64,000 bases of DNA from Chamaelirium japonicum (GCA_947650365.1 CANTAL010000130.1:62001-126000), one strand, 5' to 3'. Positions 40,656-54,506 are shown, counted from the stretch's first letter. The notes: a model not told the origin generated them from the sequence alone. Made by a program: numbers and translations.

Positions 40656-43630
40656 TCGTACGATCTATTCTAATTCATTCGTATGATCCATTCTAATTCA
40701 TTCGTATGATCCATTCTAATTCATTCGTCCGATCCATTCTAATTCATTCGCACGAATGTATCCATTCTAATTCATTCGTACGATCCATTCTAATTCATTC
40801 ATACGATCCATTCTAATTCATTCGTAAGATCCATTCTAATTCATTCGTACGATCCATTCTAATTCACTCCTACGATCCATTCTAATACATTCATACGATC
40901 CATTCTAATTCATTTGCACGAATATATCCATTCTAATTCATTCGTACGATCCATTCTAATTCATTCGAACGATCCATTCTAATTCATTCATACGATCCAT
41001 TCTAATTCATTCGTACGATCCATTCTAATTCATTCGTATGATCCATTCTAATTCCTTCGTACGATCCATTCTAATTCCTTCGTACAATCCATTCTAATTC
41101 ATTCGCGCAATCTATTCTAATTCATTCGTACGATCCATTCTAATTCATTCGTACGATCCATTCTAATTCATTCATACAATCCATTCTAATTTATTCGCAC
41201 GAATGTATCCATTCTAATTCATTCGTACGATTCATTCTAATTCATTCGCACAATCTATTCTAATTCATTCATACGATCCATTCTAATTCATTCGCACGAG
41301 TGTATCCATTCTAATTCATTCATACGATCCATTCTACTTCATTCGTACTATCCGTTCTAATTCACTCATACGATCCATTCTAATTCATTCATACGATCCA
41401 TTCTAATTCATTTGCACGAATATAACCATTCTAATTCATTCGTATGATCCATTCTAATTCCTTCGTACGATCTATTCTAATTCCTTCATACGATCCATTC
41501 TAATTCCTTCGTACGATCCATTCTATTTCATTCGTATGATTCATTCTAATTCCTTCGTACGATCCATTCTAATTCCTTCGTATCCATTCTAATTCACTCA
41601 TACGATCCATTCTAATTCATTCGTACGATCCATTCTAATTCATTCATACAATCCATTCTAATTCATCCGCACGAATGTATCCATTCTAATTGATTCGTAC
41701 GATCAGTTCTAATTCATTCACAAAATCTATTCTAATTCATTCATACGAGCCATTCTAATTCAATCACACGAATGTATCCATTCTAATTCATTCATACGAT
41801 CCATTCTAATTCATTCGTACGATCCATTCTAATTCACTCATACGATCCATTCTAATACATTCATACGATCCATTCTAATTCATTTGCACGAATATATCCA
41901 TTCTAATTCATTCGTACGATCCATTCTAATTCCTTCGTACGATCCATTCTAATTTATTCGTACGATCTATTTTAATTCATTCGTACGATCCATTCTAATT
42001 CATTCGTATGATCCATTCTAATTCCTTCGTACGATCCATTCTAATTCATTCGTACGATCCATTCTAATTCATTCATACAATCCATTCTAATTCTTTCACA
42101 CGATCCATTCTAATTCATTCGTACGATCCATTCTAATTCATTCGTGCAATCCATTCTATTTCATTCGTACGATTCATTCTTACTCATTCGTACGATCCAT
42201 TCTAATTCGTTCACACGAATGTATCCATTCGTACGAATGAATTAGAATAGATTGTACGAATGAATTAGAATGGATCGTACGAATGAATTTGAATGGATCG
42301 TACGAAGGAATTAGAATGGATCGTACGATTGAATTAGAATGGATCGTACGAAGGACTTAGAATAGATCGTACGAATGAATTAGAATGGATCGTACGAAGG
42401 AATTAGAATGGTTCGTACGAATGAATTAGAAGGGATATATTCGTGCAAATGAATTAGAATGGATCGTATGAATGTATTAGAATGGATCGTATGAGTGAAT
42501 TAGAATGTATTGTATGAATGAATTAGAATGGATCGTACAAATGAATTAGAATGGATCATACGAATGAATTAGAATGGATCGTACGAATGAATTAGAATGG
42601 ATCGTACGAATGAATTAGAATAGATACATTCGTGCGAATGAATTAGAATGGATTGTGCGAATGAATAAGAACAGATTGTGCGAATGAATTAAAATGGATC
42701 GTACGAATGAATTAGAATGGATCGTGCGAATGAATTAGAATGGATCTTACGAATGAATTAGAATGGATACATTTGTGCGAATGAATTAGAATGGATCGTA
42801 TGAATGAATTAGAATGGATCGTATGAATGAATTAGAATGGATCGTACGAATGAATTAGAATGGATCGTGCGAATGAATTACAATGGATCGTACGAATGAA
42901 TTAGAATGGATCGTGTGAAAGAATTAGAATGGATCGTACGAATGAATTAGAATGGATCGTGCGAATGAATTAGAATGGATCGTACGAATGAATTAGAATG
43001 GATACATTTGTGCGAATGAATTAGAATGGATCGTACGAATGAATTAGAATGGATTGTGCTAATGAATTAGAATTGATCGAACGAATGAATTAGCATGGAT
43101 CGTGCTAATGAATTAGAATGGATCGTACGAATGAATTAGAATGGATCGTGCGAATGAATTAGAATGGATCATACGAATGAATTAGAATGGATACATTTGT
43201 GCGAATGAATTAGAATGGATCGTACGAATGAATTAGAATGGATCGTATGAATGAATTAGAATGGATCGTGCGAATGAATTTGAATGGATCGTACGAATTT
43301 ATTCTAATTCATTCATACAATCCATTCTAATTCTTTCACACGATCCATTCTAATTCATTCGTACGTACCATTCTAATTCATTAGCACGATCCATTCTAAT
43401 TTATTCGTTCGATCAATTCTAATTCATTCGCACGATCCATTCTAATTCATTCGTACGATCGATTCTAATTCATTCGCACAATCCATTCTAATTCATTCAT
43501 AGGATCCATTCTAATTCATTCATACGATCTATTCTAATTCTTTTGCATGAATGTATCCATTCTAATTCATTCGCACGAATGTATCCATTCTAATTCATTC
43601 GTACGATCCATTCTAATTCATTCATACGAT

Positions 43631-43716
43631 ATATTTGAATCTTGTGGCGAACAATGGGAAGTGGGGCAGGTGGCTGACCTAGGCCGGCGTCCGGGCGAGG
43701 AGGTGTTGGAGGCGCG
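43631..43716. other. GC-rich non-satellite insert at an orientation switch
   Basis: About 86 bp with no similarity to the satellite, including GGCCGGCGTCCGGGCGAGGAGG, split here as GGCCGGCGTCC and GGGCGAGGAGG. Reverse satellite ends on its left and forward satellite starts on its right. No target duplication, poly-A tail or terminal repeat was seen. It may be filler DNA captured in break repair. Confidence 0.8.
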
Positions 43717-46700
43717 GATACATTCGTGCGAATGAATTAGAATGGATTGTATGAATGAATTAGAATAGAATTAGAATTAGAATGGATCGTACGAAGGAAT
43801 TAGAATGGATCGTACGAATGAATTAGAATGGATCGTACGAAGGCATTAGAATGGATCGTACGAATGAATTAGAATGGATCGTACGAATGAATTAGAATGG
43901 ATCATGTGAAAGAATTAGAATGGATTGTATGAATGAATTAGAATAGATCGTATGAATGAATTAGAATGGATCGTACGAATGAATTAGAATGGATCGTACA
44001 AATGAACTAGAATGGATACATTCGTGCGAATGAATTAGAATGGATCGTACGAATGAATTAGAATGGATCGTACGAATGAATTAGAATGGATCTTACGAAT
44101 GAATTTGAATGGATCGTACGAATGACTTAGAATGGATCGTACGAATGAATTAGAATGGATACATTCGTGCGAATGAATTAGAATAGATCGAACGAATGAA
44201 TTAGAATGGATCGTACGAATGAATTAGAATGGATCACATGAGTGAATTAGAATGGATCGTACGAATGAATTAGAATGGATCGTATGAATGAATTAGAATG
44301 GATCGTGCGAAAGAATTAGAATGCATTGTATGAATGAATTAGAATGGATCGTATGAATGAATTAGAATTGATCGTGCGAATAAATTCGAATGGATCGCAT
44401 GATCCATTCGAATAGAATGGATCGTATGAATGAATTAGAATGGATCGGGCGAATGAATTAGAATGGATTGTAGAAATGAATTAGAATGGATCGTATGAAT
44501 GAATTAGAATGGATCGTATGAATGAATTAGAATAGATCGTGCGAATGAATTAGAATGGATCGTACGAATGAATTAGAATGGATCGTACGAATGAATTAGA
44601 ATGGATCATACGAATGAGTAAGAATGGATCATACGAATGAGTAAGAATGGATCGTACGAATGAAATAGAAAGGATTGTACGAATGAATTAGAATGGATAC
44701 ATTCATGCGAATGAATTAGAATGGATCGGGCGATTGAATTAGAATGGATCGTACGATTCATTCTAATTCATTCGTACGATTAATTCTAATACATTCGTAC
44801 GATTCATGCTAATTCATTCGCACGATCCATTCTAATTCATTTGTGCGATCCATTCTTATTCATTCATACGATCCATTCTAATTCATTCGCACAATCCATT
44901 CTAATTCATTCGTACAATCCATTCTAATTCATTCGTATGATCCATTCTAACTCATTCGGTGGATCCATTCTAATTCATTCGTACGATCCATTCTAATTCA
45001 TTCTCACGATCCATTCTAATTTATTCGTACGATCTATTCTAATTCATTCGCACGAATGTAACCATTCTAATTCATTCATACGATTCATTCTAATTCATTC
45101 GTATTAGTTATTCTAATTCATTCGTACGATCCATTCTAATTCATTCGTACGATTCATTGTAATTCATTCATACAATCCATTTAGATTCATTCGCACAAAT
45201 GTATCCATTCAAATTCATTCGTACGATCCATTCTAATTCATTCATACGATCTATTCTAATTCATTCATACAATCCATTCTAATTCTTTCACACGATCCAT
45301 TCTAATTCATTCGTACGATCCATTCTAATTCATTCGCACAATCCATTCTATTTCACTCGTATGATCCATTCTTACTAATTGGTACGATCCATTCTAATTC
45401 ATTCGCACGAATGTATCCATTCTAATTCACTGATACGATCCATTCTAATACATTCATACGATCCATTCTAATTCATTTGCACGAATATATCCATTCTAAT
45501 TCATTCGTACGATCCATTCTAATTCATTCATACGATCCATTCTAATTCATTTGCACGAATATATCCATTCTAATTCATTCGTACGATCCATTCTAATTCC
45601 TTCGTACGATCCATTTTAATTCATTCGTACGATCCATTCTAATTCATTAATATGATCCATTCTAATTCATTCGTATGATCCATTCTAATGAATTAGAATT
45701 GATCGTACGAATGAAATAGAATGGATTGCACGAATGATTTAGAATGGATCGTACGAATGAATTAGAATGAATCGTGTGAATAAATTAGAATGGATCTTAC
45801 GAATGAATTAGAATGGATCTTACAAATGAATTAGAATGGATTAGAATGGATTAGAATGGATTGTGCGAATGAATTAGAATGGATCGTATGAATGAATAAA
45901 AATGGATCGTACGAATGAATTAGAATGGATCGTGCGAATGAATTAGCATGAATCGTACGAATGTATTAGAATGGATCATACGAATGAGTAAGAATGGATC
46001 GTACGAATGAAATAGAATGGATTGTACGAATGAATTAGAATGGATACATTCGTGCGAATGAATTAGAATGGATCGTACGAATTAATTAGAATGGATCATA
46101 CGAATGAATTAGAATGGATCGTTCGAATGAATTAGAATGGATCGTACGAATGAATTAGAATGGATCGTACGAATGAATTAGAATAGATACATTTGTGCGA
46201 ATGAATTAGAATGGATCGTACGAATGAATTAGAATGGATCGTGCGAATGAATTGGAATGGATCGTACGAATGAATTAGAATTTGATCGTATGAAAGAATT
46301 AGAATGGATTGTATGAATGAATTAGAATGGATCGTACGAATGAATTAGAATGGATACATTTGTGCGAATGAATTAGAATGGATCGTACGAATGAATTAGA
46401 ATGGATTGTATGAATGAATTAGAATGGGTCGTACGAATGAATTAGAATGGATCGTGCGAATGAATTAGAATGGATCATACGAATGAACTATAATGGATAC
46501 ATTCGTGCGAATGAATTAGAATGGATCGTACGAATGAATTAGAATGGATAAATTCGTGCGAATGAATTAGAATGGATCGGACGAATGAATTAGAATGGAT
46601 CGTACGCTCGAATGTATCCATTCTAATCCATTCGTACGATCCATTCCAATCCATTCGTACGATCCATTCTAATTCATTCGCATGAATGTAACCATTCTAA

Positions 46701-49700
46701 TTCATTCATTTGATCCATTCTAATTCATTCGTACGGTCCATTCTAATTCATTCATACGATCCATTCTAATTCATTCGTACGATCCATTCTAATTCATTCG
46801 CATGAATGTAACCATTCTAATTCATTCATTTGATCCATTCTAATTCATTCGTACGATCCATTCTAATTCATTCGTCTGATCCATTCTAATTCATTCGCAC
46901 GAATGTATCCATTCTAATTCATTCGTACGATCCATTCTAATTCATTCGTACGATCCATTGTAATTCATTCGTAAGATCCATTCTAATTCATTCGTACGAT
47001 CCATTCTATTTCATTCGTACGATCCATTCTAATTCATTCGCACGATCCATTCTAATTTATTTGCACGAATATATCCATTCTAATTCATTCGTCCGATCTA
47101 TTCTAATTCGTTCGTACGATCCATTCTAATTCATTCGTACGATCCATTCTAATTCATTCGCACGATCCATTCTAATTCATTCATATGATCCATTCTAATT
47201 CATTCATACGTTCTATTCTAATTCTTTCGCACGAATGTATCCATTCTAATTTATTCGCACGAATGTATCCATTCTAATTCATTCGTACGAATCCATTCTA
47301 ATTCATTCGTACAATCTATTCTATTTCATTCGTACGATCCATTCTAGTTCATTCGTATGATCCATTCTAATTCATTCGTATGTATTTCATTCGTACGATC
47401 CATTCTTACTCATTCGTATGATCCATTATGGATACATTCGTGCGAATGAATTAGAATGGATCATACGAATGAGTAAGAATGGATCATACGAATGAAATAG
47501 AATGGATTGTGCGAATGAATTATAATGGATCGTAGAATGGATCAGAATAGATCGTGTGAAAGAATTAGAATGGATTGTATGAATGAATTAGAATGAATTC
47601 GTACGAGCCATTTGAATTCATTCGCACGATCCATTCTAATTCATTCATACGATCCATTCTAATTCTTTCACACGATCTATTCTGATCCATTCTACGATCC
47701 ATTCTAATTCATTCGCACAATCCATTCTATTTCATTCGTACGATCCATTCTTACTCATTCGTATGATCCATTCTAATTCATTCGCACGAATGTATCCATA
47801 ATAGATCATACGAATGAGTAAGAATGGATCGTACGAATGAAATAGAATGGATTGTACGAACGAATTAGAATGGATCGTGCGAATGAATTAGAATGGATCG
47901 TACGAATGAATTAGAATGGATCGTACGAATGAACTAGAATAGATACATTCGTGCGAATGAATTAGAATGGATCGTACGAATGAATTAGAATGGATCGTGT
48001 GAAAGAATTAGAATGGATCGTATGAATAAATTAGAATGGATCGTACGAATGAATTAGAATGGATCGTACGAATGAACTAGAATGGATACATTCGTGCGAA
48101 TGAATTAGAATGGATCGTACGAATGAATTAGAATGGATCGTACGAATGAATTAGAATGGTTACATTTATGCGAATGAATTAGAATGGATCGTACGAATGG
48201 ATTAGAATGGATACATTCGAGCGAATGAATTAGAATGGATTGTATAAATGAATTAGAATGGATCCAATGAATGAATTAGAATGGATCGTACGAATGAATT
48301 AGAATGGATACATTCGTGCGAATGAATTAGAATTGATCGAACGAATGAATTAGAATGGATCGTGCGAATGAATTAGAATGGATCGTACGAATGAATTAGA
48401 ATGGATACATTCGTGCGAATGAATTAGAATGGATAAATTCGTGCGAAAGAATTAGAATGGATACATTCGTGCGAAAGAATTAGAATAGATCGTATGAATG
48501 AATTAGAATGGATCCTATGAATGAATTAGAATGGATTGTATGAGTGAATTAGAATCGATCGTACGGAATGAATTAGAATGGATTGTATGAATGAATTAGA
48601 ATGGATCGTACGAATGAGTAAGAATGGATCGTACGAATGAATTAGAATAGATTGTGCGAATGAATTAGAATGGATCGTACGAATGAATTAGAATGGATCG
48701 TGTGAAAGAATTAGAATGGATTGTATGAATGAATTAGAATAGATCGTACGAATGAACTAGAATAGATACATTCGTGCGAATGAATTAGAATGGATCGTAC
48801 GAAAGAATTAGAATGGATTGTATGAATGAATTAGAATGGATCGTACGAATGAATTAGAATGGATCGTACGAATGAATTAGAATAGATCGTACGAATGAAT
48901 TAGAATGGATCGTACGAATGAATTAGAATGGATCGTGTGAAAGAATTAGAATGGATCGTATGAATGAATAAGAATGGATCGTACGAATGAATTAGAATGG
49001 ATCGTGCGAATGAATTAGCATGAATCGTACGAATGTATTATAATGGATCGTACGAATGAATGAATTAGAATAGATCGTAGGAATGAATTAGAATGGATCG
49101 TACGAATGAATTAGAATGGATCGTACGAATGAATTAGAATGGATCGTACGAATGAATTAGAATGGATCGTACGAATAAATTAGAATGGATACATTCGTCC
49201 GAATGAATTAGAATGGATCATACAAATGAGTAAGAATGAATAAGAATGGATCGTATGAATGAATTAGAATGGATCGTACGAATGAACTAGAATAAAGTGG
49301 ATCGTACGAATGAATTATAATAGATCGTACGAATGAGTAAGAATGGATCGTACGAATGAATTAGAATGGAATAGAATATATTGTACGAATGAATTAGAAT
49401 GGATTCGTACGAATGAATTAGATAGGATACATTCATGCGAATGAATTATAATGGATCGTACCAATGAGTAAGAATGGATCGTACGAATGAATTAGAATGG
49501 ATCGTGTGAAAGAATTAGAATGGATTGTATGAATGAATTAGAATGAATTCGTTCGATCAATTCTAATTCATTAGCACGATCCATTCTAATTCATTCGTAT
49601 GATCCATTCTAATTCCTTCGTACGATCCATTGTAATTCATTCATACAATCCATTTAGATTCATTCGCACAAATGTATCCATTAGAATGGATCGTACGTAC

Positions 49701-50937
49701 GATCCATTCTAATTCATTCGTACGATCCATTCTAATTCATTCGTACGATCCATTCTAATTCATTCGCACGAATGTATCCATTCTAGTTCATTCGTACGAT
49801 CCATTCTAATTCATTCGCACGATCCATTCTAATTCATTCGTACGATCCATTCTAATTCATTCGCACGAATGTATCCATTCTAATTCATTCGTACATACGA
49901 TCCATTCTAATTCATTCGCACGAATGTATCCATTCTAATTCATTTGTATAATCCATTCTATTTCATTCGTACGATCCATTCTTACTCATTCGTATGATCC
50001 ATTCTAATTCATTCGCACGAATGTATCCATTCTAATTCATTCGTACGATCCATTCTAATTCATTCGCACGATCCATTCTAATTCACTCATACGATCCATT
50101 CTAATTCATTCATACAATCCATTCTAATTCTTTCACCCGATCCATTCTAATTCATTCGTAGGATCCATTCTAATTCATTCGTACAATCTATTTTATTTCA
50201 TTCGTACGATCCATTCTTACTCATTCGTATGATCCATTCTAATTCATTCGGACGAATGTATCCATTCTAATTTATTCGTACGATCCATTCTAATTCATTC
50301 GTACGATCCATTCTAATTCATTCGTACGATCCATTCTAATTCATTCGCACGAATGTATACATTCTAATTCATTCGTACGGACCATTCTAATTCATTCGCA
50401 CAATCCATTCTATTTCATTCGTACGATCCATTCTTACTCATTCGTATGATCCATTCTAATTCATTCGGACGAATGTATCCATTCTAATTTATTCGTACGA
50501 TCCATTCTAATTCATTCGTACGATCCATTCTAATTTATTCATACAATCCATTCTAATTCTTTCATACAATCCATTCTAATTCTTTCGTGCGAATGAATTA
50601 GAATGGATATCTTTGTGCATATGAATTAGAATGGATCGTACGAATGAATTAGAATGGATACATTCGTGCGAATGAATTAGAATGGATCGTGCGAATCAAT
50701 TAGACTGGATCGTGCGAATGAATAAGAATAGATCATACGAATGAATTAGAATGGGTCGTACGAATTAATTAGAATGGATACATTCGTGCGAATGAATTAG
50801 AATGGATTGTATGAATGAATTAGAATTGATCGTACGAATGAATTAGAATGGATCGTACGAATGAATTAGAATGGATACATTTGTGCGAATCAATTAGAAT
50901 GGATCGTACGAATGAATTAGAATGGATCGTATGGATG

Positions 50938-51663
50938 TTGGGCATGACCAAGGAACAAAAAATCTATATATTTCGTGAAATATCACGAAATACCACCTGC
51001 AATCTCGAGCAGAACTGAAAATGTCAAAATATCAAGCGATTTTGCGAAATATCGCGGTATTTCCATCTCCACGAAATATCGCGATATTTTGTCAAAATTT
51101 CACGAAATTTATCCGAAATTTTGTGACTGGCTGGTTATAAAAGGGGACTGGGGGGCCTGGTTCTCAACAGCTTATTTACATATAATAACATTTACTTAAT
51201 TTTTATTATATGTAAATAAGCAAATACCCCCCCATTTGATTTCAATAAAAATATCAAAAAAATCAAAAAACAAAGGAATCAAAAAGTAAACTTTCAATTT
51301 TAGTAGGAGAAAACAGTTTGTATGGATTTTTATAAAATCTACATGGTGAGAAAAGTGATTAAATCAACTCCTTTTTAGCTCAAAAAATTCCACAAGATAT
51401 AGAAGTACGAGTACATCTAGAAAACCATGGTCCATCTTAGGAAATTTTGAATGTATAAAAACTTTTCTATATAAAAACTCTTTTTTTCAGACTTAGTAAA
51501 AAAACAGTGTTTCACATTTTAGCATAATTTTTGCACAATTTCAAATTTGCATAACTTTCCTGTTTTAAGTCCGCTTTTAAAATTGTTTGAAACATTATTT
51601 TAACAATCAACTAATCTTTATTTCAAAAATATTTTTATCCAAAAAAAAGATAACAAACATTTG

Positions 51664-51737
<74 letters not shown>

Positions 51738-52036
51738 AAACCGAACTAAATAAGATTGCACAAGATTCACAGACTCGATACATTGAATACATGTTATGTG
51801 AAGCTCTACACCCCTAGATAGGGTACACATATTATTTGAGTGTTCCAAAGTGTGTATTTATACTTGGTTTATGACTATCCGGAGTTTCACAAAAAAATTC
51901 CATCAAAAAATCAATATTTCCAATATTCTACAAAATTGCAATATTTCCACACTGTCGAAATATTTTCACGAAATATTTCCATAGCCAGAAGATCAAAATT
52001 TCCACCGAAATGGAGATTTCGAACCTTGGGCATGAC
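50938..52036. mobile_element. Candidate AT-rich DNA element between 11-bp direct repeats
   Basis: TTGGGCATGAC occurs at 50938-50948 and again at 52026-52036, enclosing 1077 bp. The ends are weakly similar when one is reverse-complemented: AAATCT, ATTTCG and GAAAT appear in the same order. The interior is rich in CGAAATATCGCGATATTT-like palindromes near both ends and encodes nothing recognisable. An 11-bp duplication fits Mutator-like elements (9-11 bp), but the terminal repeats are poor, so the class is uncertain. Confidence 0.45.
51666..51735. repeat. (TA)n microsatellite, about 35 units
   Basis: Seventy bases of uninterrupted alternating A and T. The Ile/Tyr repeat ORF read across it is an artefact. 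Confidence 0.97.
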
Positions 52037-52264
52037 TCATCTACATTATCATATGAACAGGGTTATGGTGGACATGCTGAACCATCAGACTCATCATATG
52101 GATTCACTTCTTCAGTTCCATATGGATATTATCCAGATCCTACTACTGCTACATATCAACAACCATATGGGTCTTTCTTTGAGTATGGGTATCCACCACA
52201 TGGCTATAGTGTAGTTCCAGTGGCAGTGCAGATAGTTCCATACCACCCTCAGTATCTGATATGA
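52026..52264 (+). pseudogene. Tyr/Gly/Pro/Ser-rich coding fragment, unknown protein
   Basis: An open frame runs through the right 11-bp repeat and reads LGHDSSTLSYEQGYGGHAEP, followed by YGYYPDPTTATYQQPYGS, to a TGA at 52262. The composition resembles the low-complexity Tyr/Gly tails found at the ends of some plant transposase-related proteins, but I do not recognise a family. The left part is cut off by the inserted AT-rich element and the satellite edge, so it is a relic. Confidence 0.35.
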
Positions 52265-52670
52265 TCCGACTTGGGCCCAAGCCCGTTGGCCCACCCGAAG
52301 GCCCATCTTAGTATCTGATGGATAAGGCAGGATATCTCTTATGATATCTATTAATATATTTTTAGATTTAAGATATTTATTTTAGGTAAGTTGTTAGGAT
52401 CATTATTGGCTTTTAAATTTGTTGCCATCTTTATCTTTTCTTTTAGCCTATTTAAAGGCCCCCATTGTAACCATTGGAGGACAGATTATGATGAATGAAA
52501 ATTGATGGCGGATGCCTTCGTTGGCTCATGGATTTGAGTCCCCACCTTGTATCCTGATGGATTTCAGGCCCCCTCTCATCTAAGCTTCTAATCTTTTCTT
52601 CTCTGTCACGGTTCTTACCCCCTCCGTCACTTCCTCTCGGTGATTCCGTATCACTAGTTATCCCGTTACA
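52257..52670 (+). repeat. LTR-like relic
   Basis: The segment can be bounded by TG (TGATATGATCC) and CA (CCGTTACA). It has GGGCCCAAGCCC near its start, a TATTTAAAGG box at about 52449, and TTGTAACCATTGG followed by GAATGAAAATTGATG, the usual style of an LTR U3-R region. No partner LTR, primer-binding site or target duplication was found, so the ends are guesses. Confidence 0.35.
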
Positions 52671-52989
52671 AAGAAAATACAAAAAAAAAAAAGATAGCAT
52701 CGTCTTCATCAATCTATAATGTTGTAGATCTATTTGCCTATCATGGGAGCCCCTCGGAGACAGTGACATCAAAGGCAACCCAATCAAACACCATAGTGAC
52801 AAACCCGGAGTGTGCCGATGAGATCGAGGATGTTGCTGATGTTAGGGTTACTAGGATGAAGCACGGGCAACTGTCTTTATACGGTTCTTAGATCAATGAG
52901 CAAGAGTTACCACGCATTCGAGAGGACCTCCACCAGGGTATGTAGGACATTACTCGTAGGGAGTCGAGTTTCCCAAGTCGGGGGAACTG
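52671..52989 (+). pseudogene. Decayed element sequence before a second LTR-like segment
   Basis: Short broken reading frames only, for example NPECADEIEDVADVRVTRM around 52805-52860. The stretch ends in GTCGGGGGAAC, which could be a polypurine tract. I do not recognise the protein. Confidence 0.25.
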
Positions 52990-53881
52990 ATGTAGCTGGA
53001 TCGCGCTACAAGCAAGAATTTTTATTTAATATTATGCTTTAGTTATGTTGCATTTTTTTATGATTCCACCGCCTATCTCCGGGCGAAGATCACACAGTCG
53101 GTTATTTAGTTATTAAAGTTTGCATGTTTTCTAACCTATGGTGCGAGAGTGTCGCACCCAACAAGACTATCGGGCTAGCCCACTAATTGGATTAAGTTAT
53201 TATTATAATATGTCTATGCAGGATCAAGGCGAGCATCTGATGATGTATCGAAAGGTCGATCAAGCCCAAGCCCAAAACATTAAAGCCTAATAGGGGTGTG
53301 CCCATATAAAAAATAAAAAGCCCTAAAGAGGGGCCCATGGCAGCTGATCGTCGCCACCTATTATTCTTTCCCGTGAAAAGATCCTACATGGATTTCTTTT
53401 CTTCTGTGAGACTCAGTTGCGGAACCACTTCCCCTCCTTTATTTTTGGCGTGAAAATCCCAAACGAGATTAATTTTCCCAAGAATCATCATGTGGGTACC
53501 CTCTCTTTCCAACCTCCCGTGGATTTCCTCTTGCTTCGAGCCTTCTTCTTTTAAGCCATTTTCTTCCCCGTGTGACTTCCTCCTCTTCGGCGAAGCTTCC
53601 TACCCGCATTAGAGTTAGCGATCGTCAATACTATCCTTTCTCACACATAGATCATCTCATTCTTTATCATCGGTATTTCTCCACATCCTTTTTATAATCA
53701 TATTTTTCTTCAATCGTTACTCGAGCTTCAACAATATTTGGCTCGTCTTGCTTGATCATCGTTGGTAGTATAATCTTTGTTTTTCCTTATCTTGCATGTG
53801 CTTATTTGCTGAAATTCTTATTTGAAAGCCTATTTGAGCTATAATCTATTGCTATTTGCTTGATTTCTTTATCTGTCAACA
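52990..53881 (+). repeat. Possible second LTR-like segment
   Basis: It starts TGATGTAGC directly after GGGGGAAC, carries CCCATATAAAAAATAAAAAG at 53308-53327 as a possible TATA region, and could end at GTCAACA. No second copy is in the window, so it may equally be host promoter or leader DNA. Confidence 0.25.
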
Positions 53882-54501
53882 TATGAGCATGCTAGTATAG
53901 ATTAGGATGCTAGTTCTGGATAAAAATCTGTTTTGGAAATTGGAATAGTTTGAGATTGCTGAAATTTAAATTTACAAGTACTAAATATACCATATATCTA
54001 TCTGTTAGTAACTAGGCTTTCGTGCTTCGCAACCTGGTTTGCATTAAAAGATGATAGTAATAAATCCAATCACCTGAATAGATGCAGCTTGCACGAACGT
54101 GTGATCTATATGCACGTAAGTCGCCCCATCTTTCCAACCTTCCGGTCATCTTGAACCCGTCCAAATGGTTCCTTCTTCCTAGTGTGCGGATCCTAAGCAA
54201 ACGCATAATTGACATTTACAATGCTCAACTTGTAATAACAACAGCTGATGTTCGTTGTCCTCTTTTTCTCGCTCTGGGTTGATGCAATAACGGCTGACCG
54301 AGCCTATTCCACTCTTGCTGTTGATGCTGCAGCTTGGTGTCTTGTCCCTTATGTTTCATGAGTTTCCCCTATTGCATCCGGAGCAAGGAGCCTCAACTAA
54401 ATGCATGGAATTGCAGCCAGACCTCCTTCACAAGTTCTTAAGCAACTTGTAAGTGATGTGATAGGCAAGAGTGTCATAGTCCTATCTAACATATGATAAT
54501 T
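53882..54501. other. Unassigned sequence left of the Copia element
   Basis: About 620 bp with short ORFs of up to 67 codons on both strands, none recognised. I looked here for a further UPF2 exon on the minus strand and found none. Confidence 0.5.
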
Positions 54502-54506
54502 ATAAT
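54502..54506. other. Target-site duplication ATAAT, left copy
   Basis: ATAAT precedes the TGTTAATG LTR start and matches 59261-59265. The uninterrupted site would read GATAATTATAATTATGTGC. Confidence 0.92.

Larger units (their letters stand above)
39550..50934. repeat. 23/28-bp satellite array, right part
   Basis: It continues the same array in the same orientation and phase across the retrotransposon. Approximate switch points: 40427, 42233, 43297, about 43674 (inside a GC-rich insert), 44755, 45690, 46608, 47430, 47601, 47800, 49551 and 50587. Single-monomer flips lie near 44396 and 49681. The array ends abruptly in forward orientation at about 50934, where GGATCGTATG meets unrelated GATGTTGGGCATGACC sequence. 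No degraded transition zone is visible. Confidence 0.97.

Noticed and set aside
1..50934. Centromeric or telomeric identity of the satellite
   Set aside because: No telomere-type TTTAGGG runs and no centromere-specific retrotransposon were recognised. The location cannot be told from sequence alone.
51607..51792. Ile/Tyr-repeat ORF
   Set aside because: It reads through the (TA)n microsatellite.
54012..54282. Small overlapping ORFs on both strands as further UPF2 exons
   Set aside because: No match to the expected UPF2 sequence following FGHGTPE, and no fitting splice sites.
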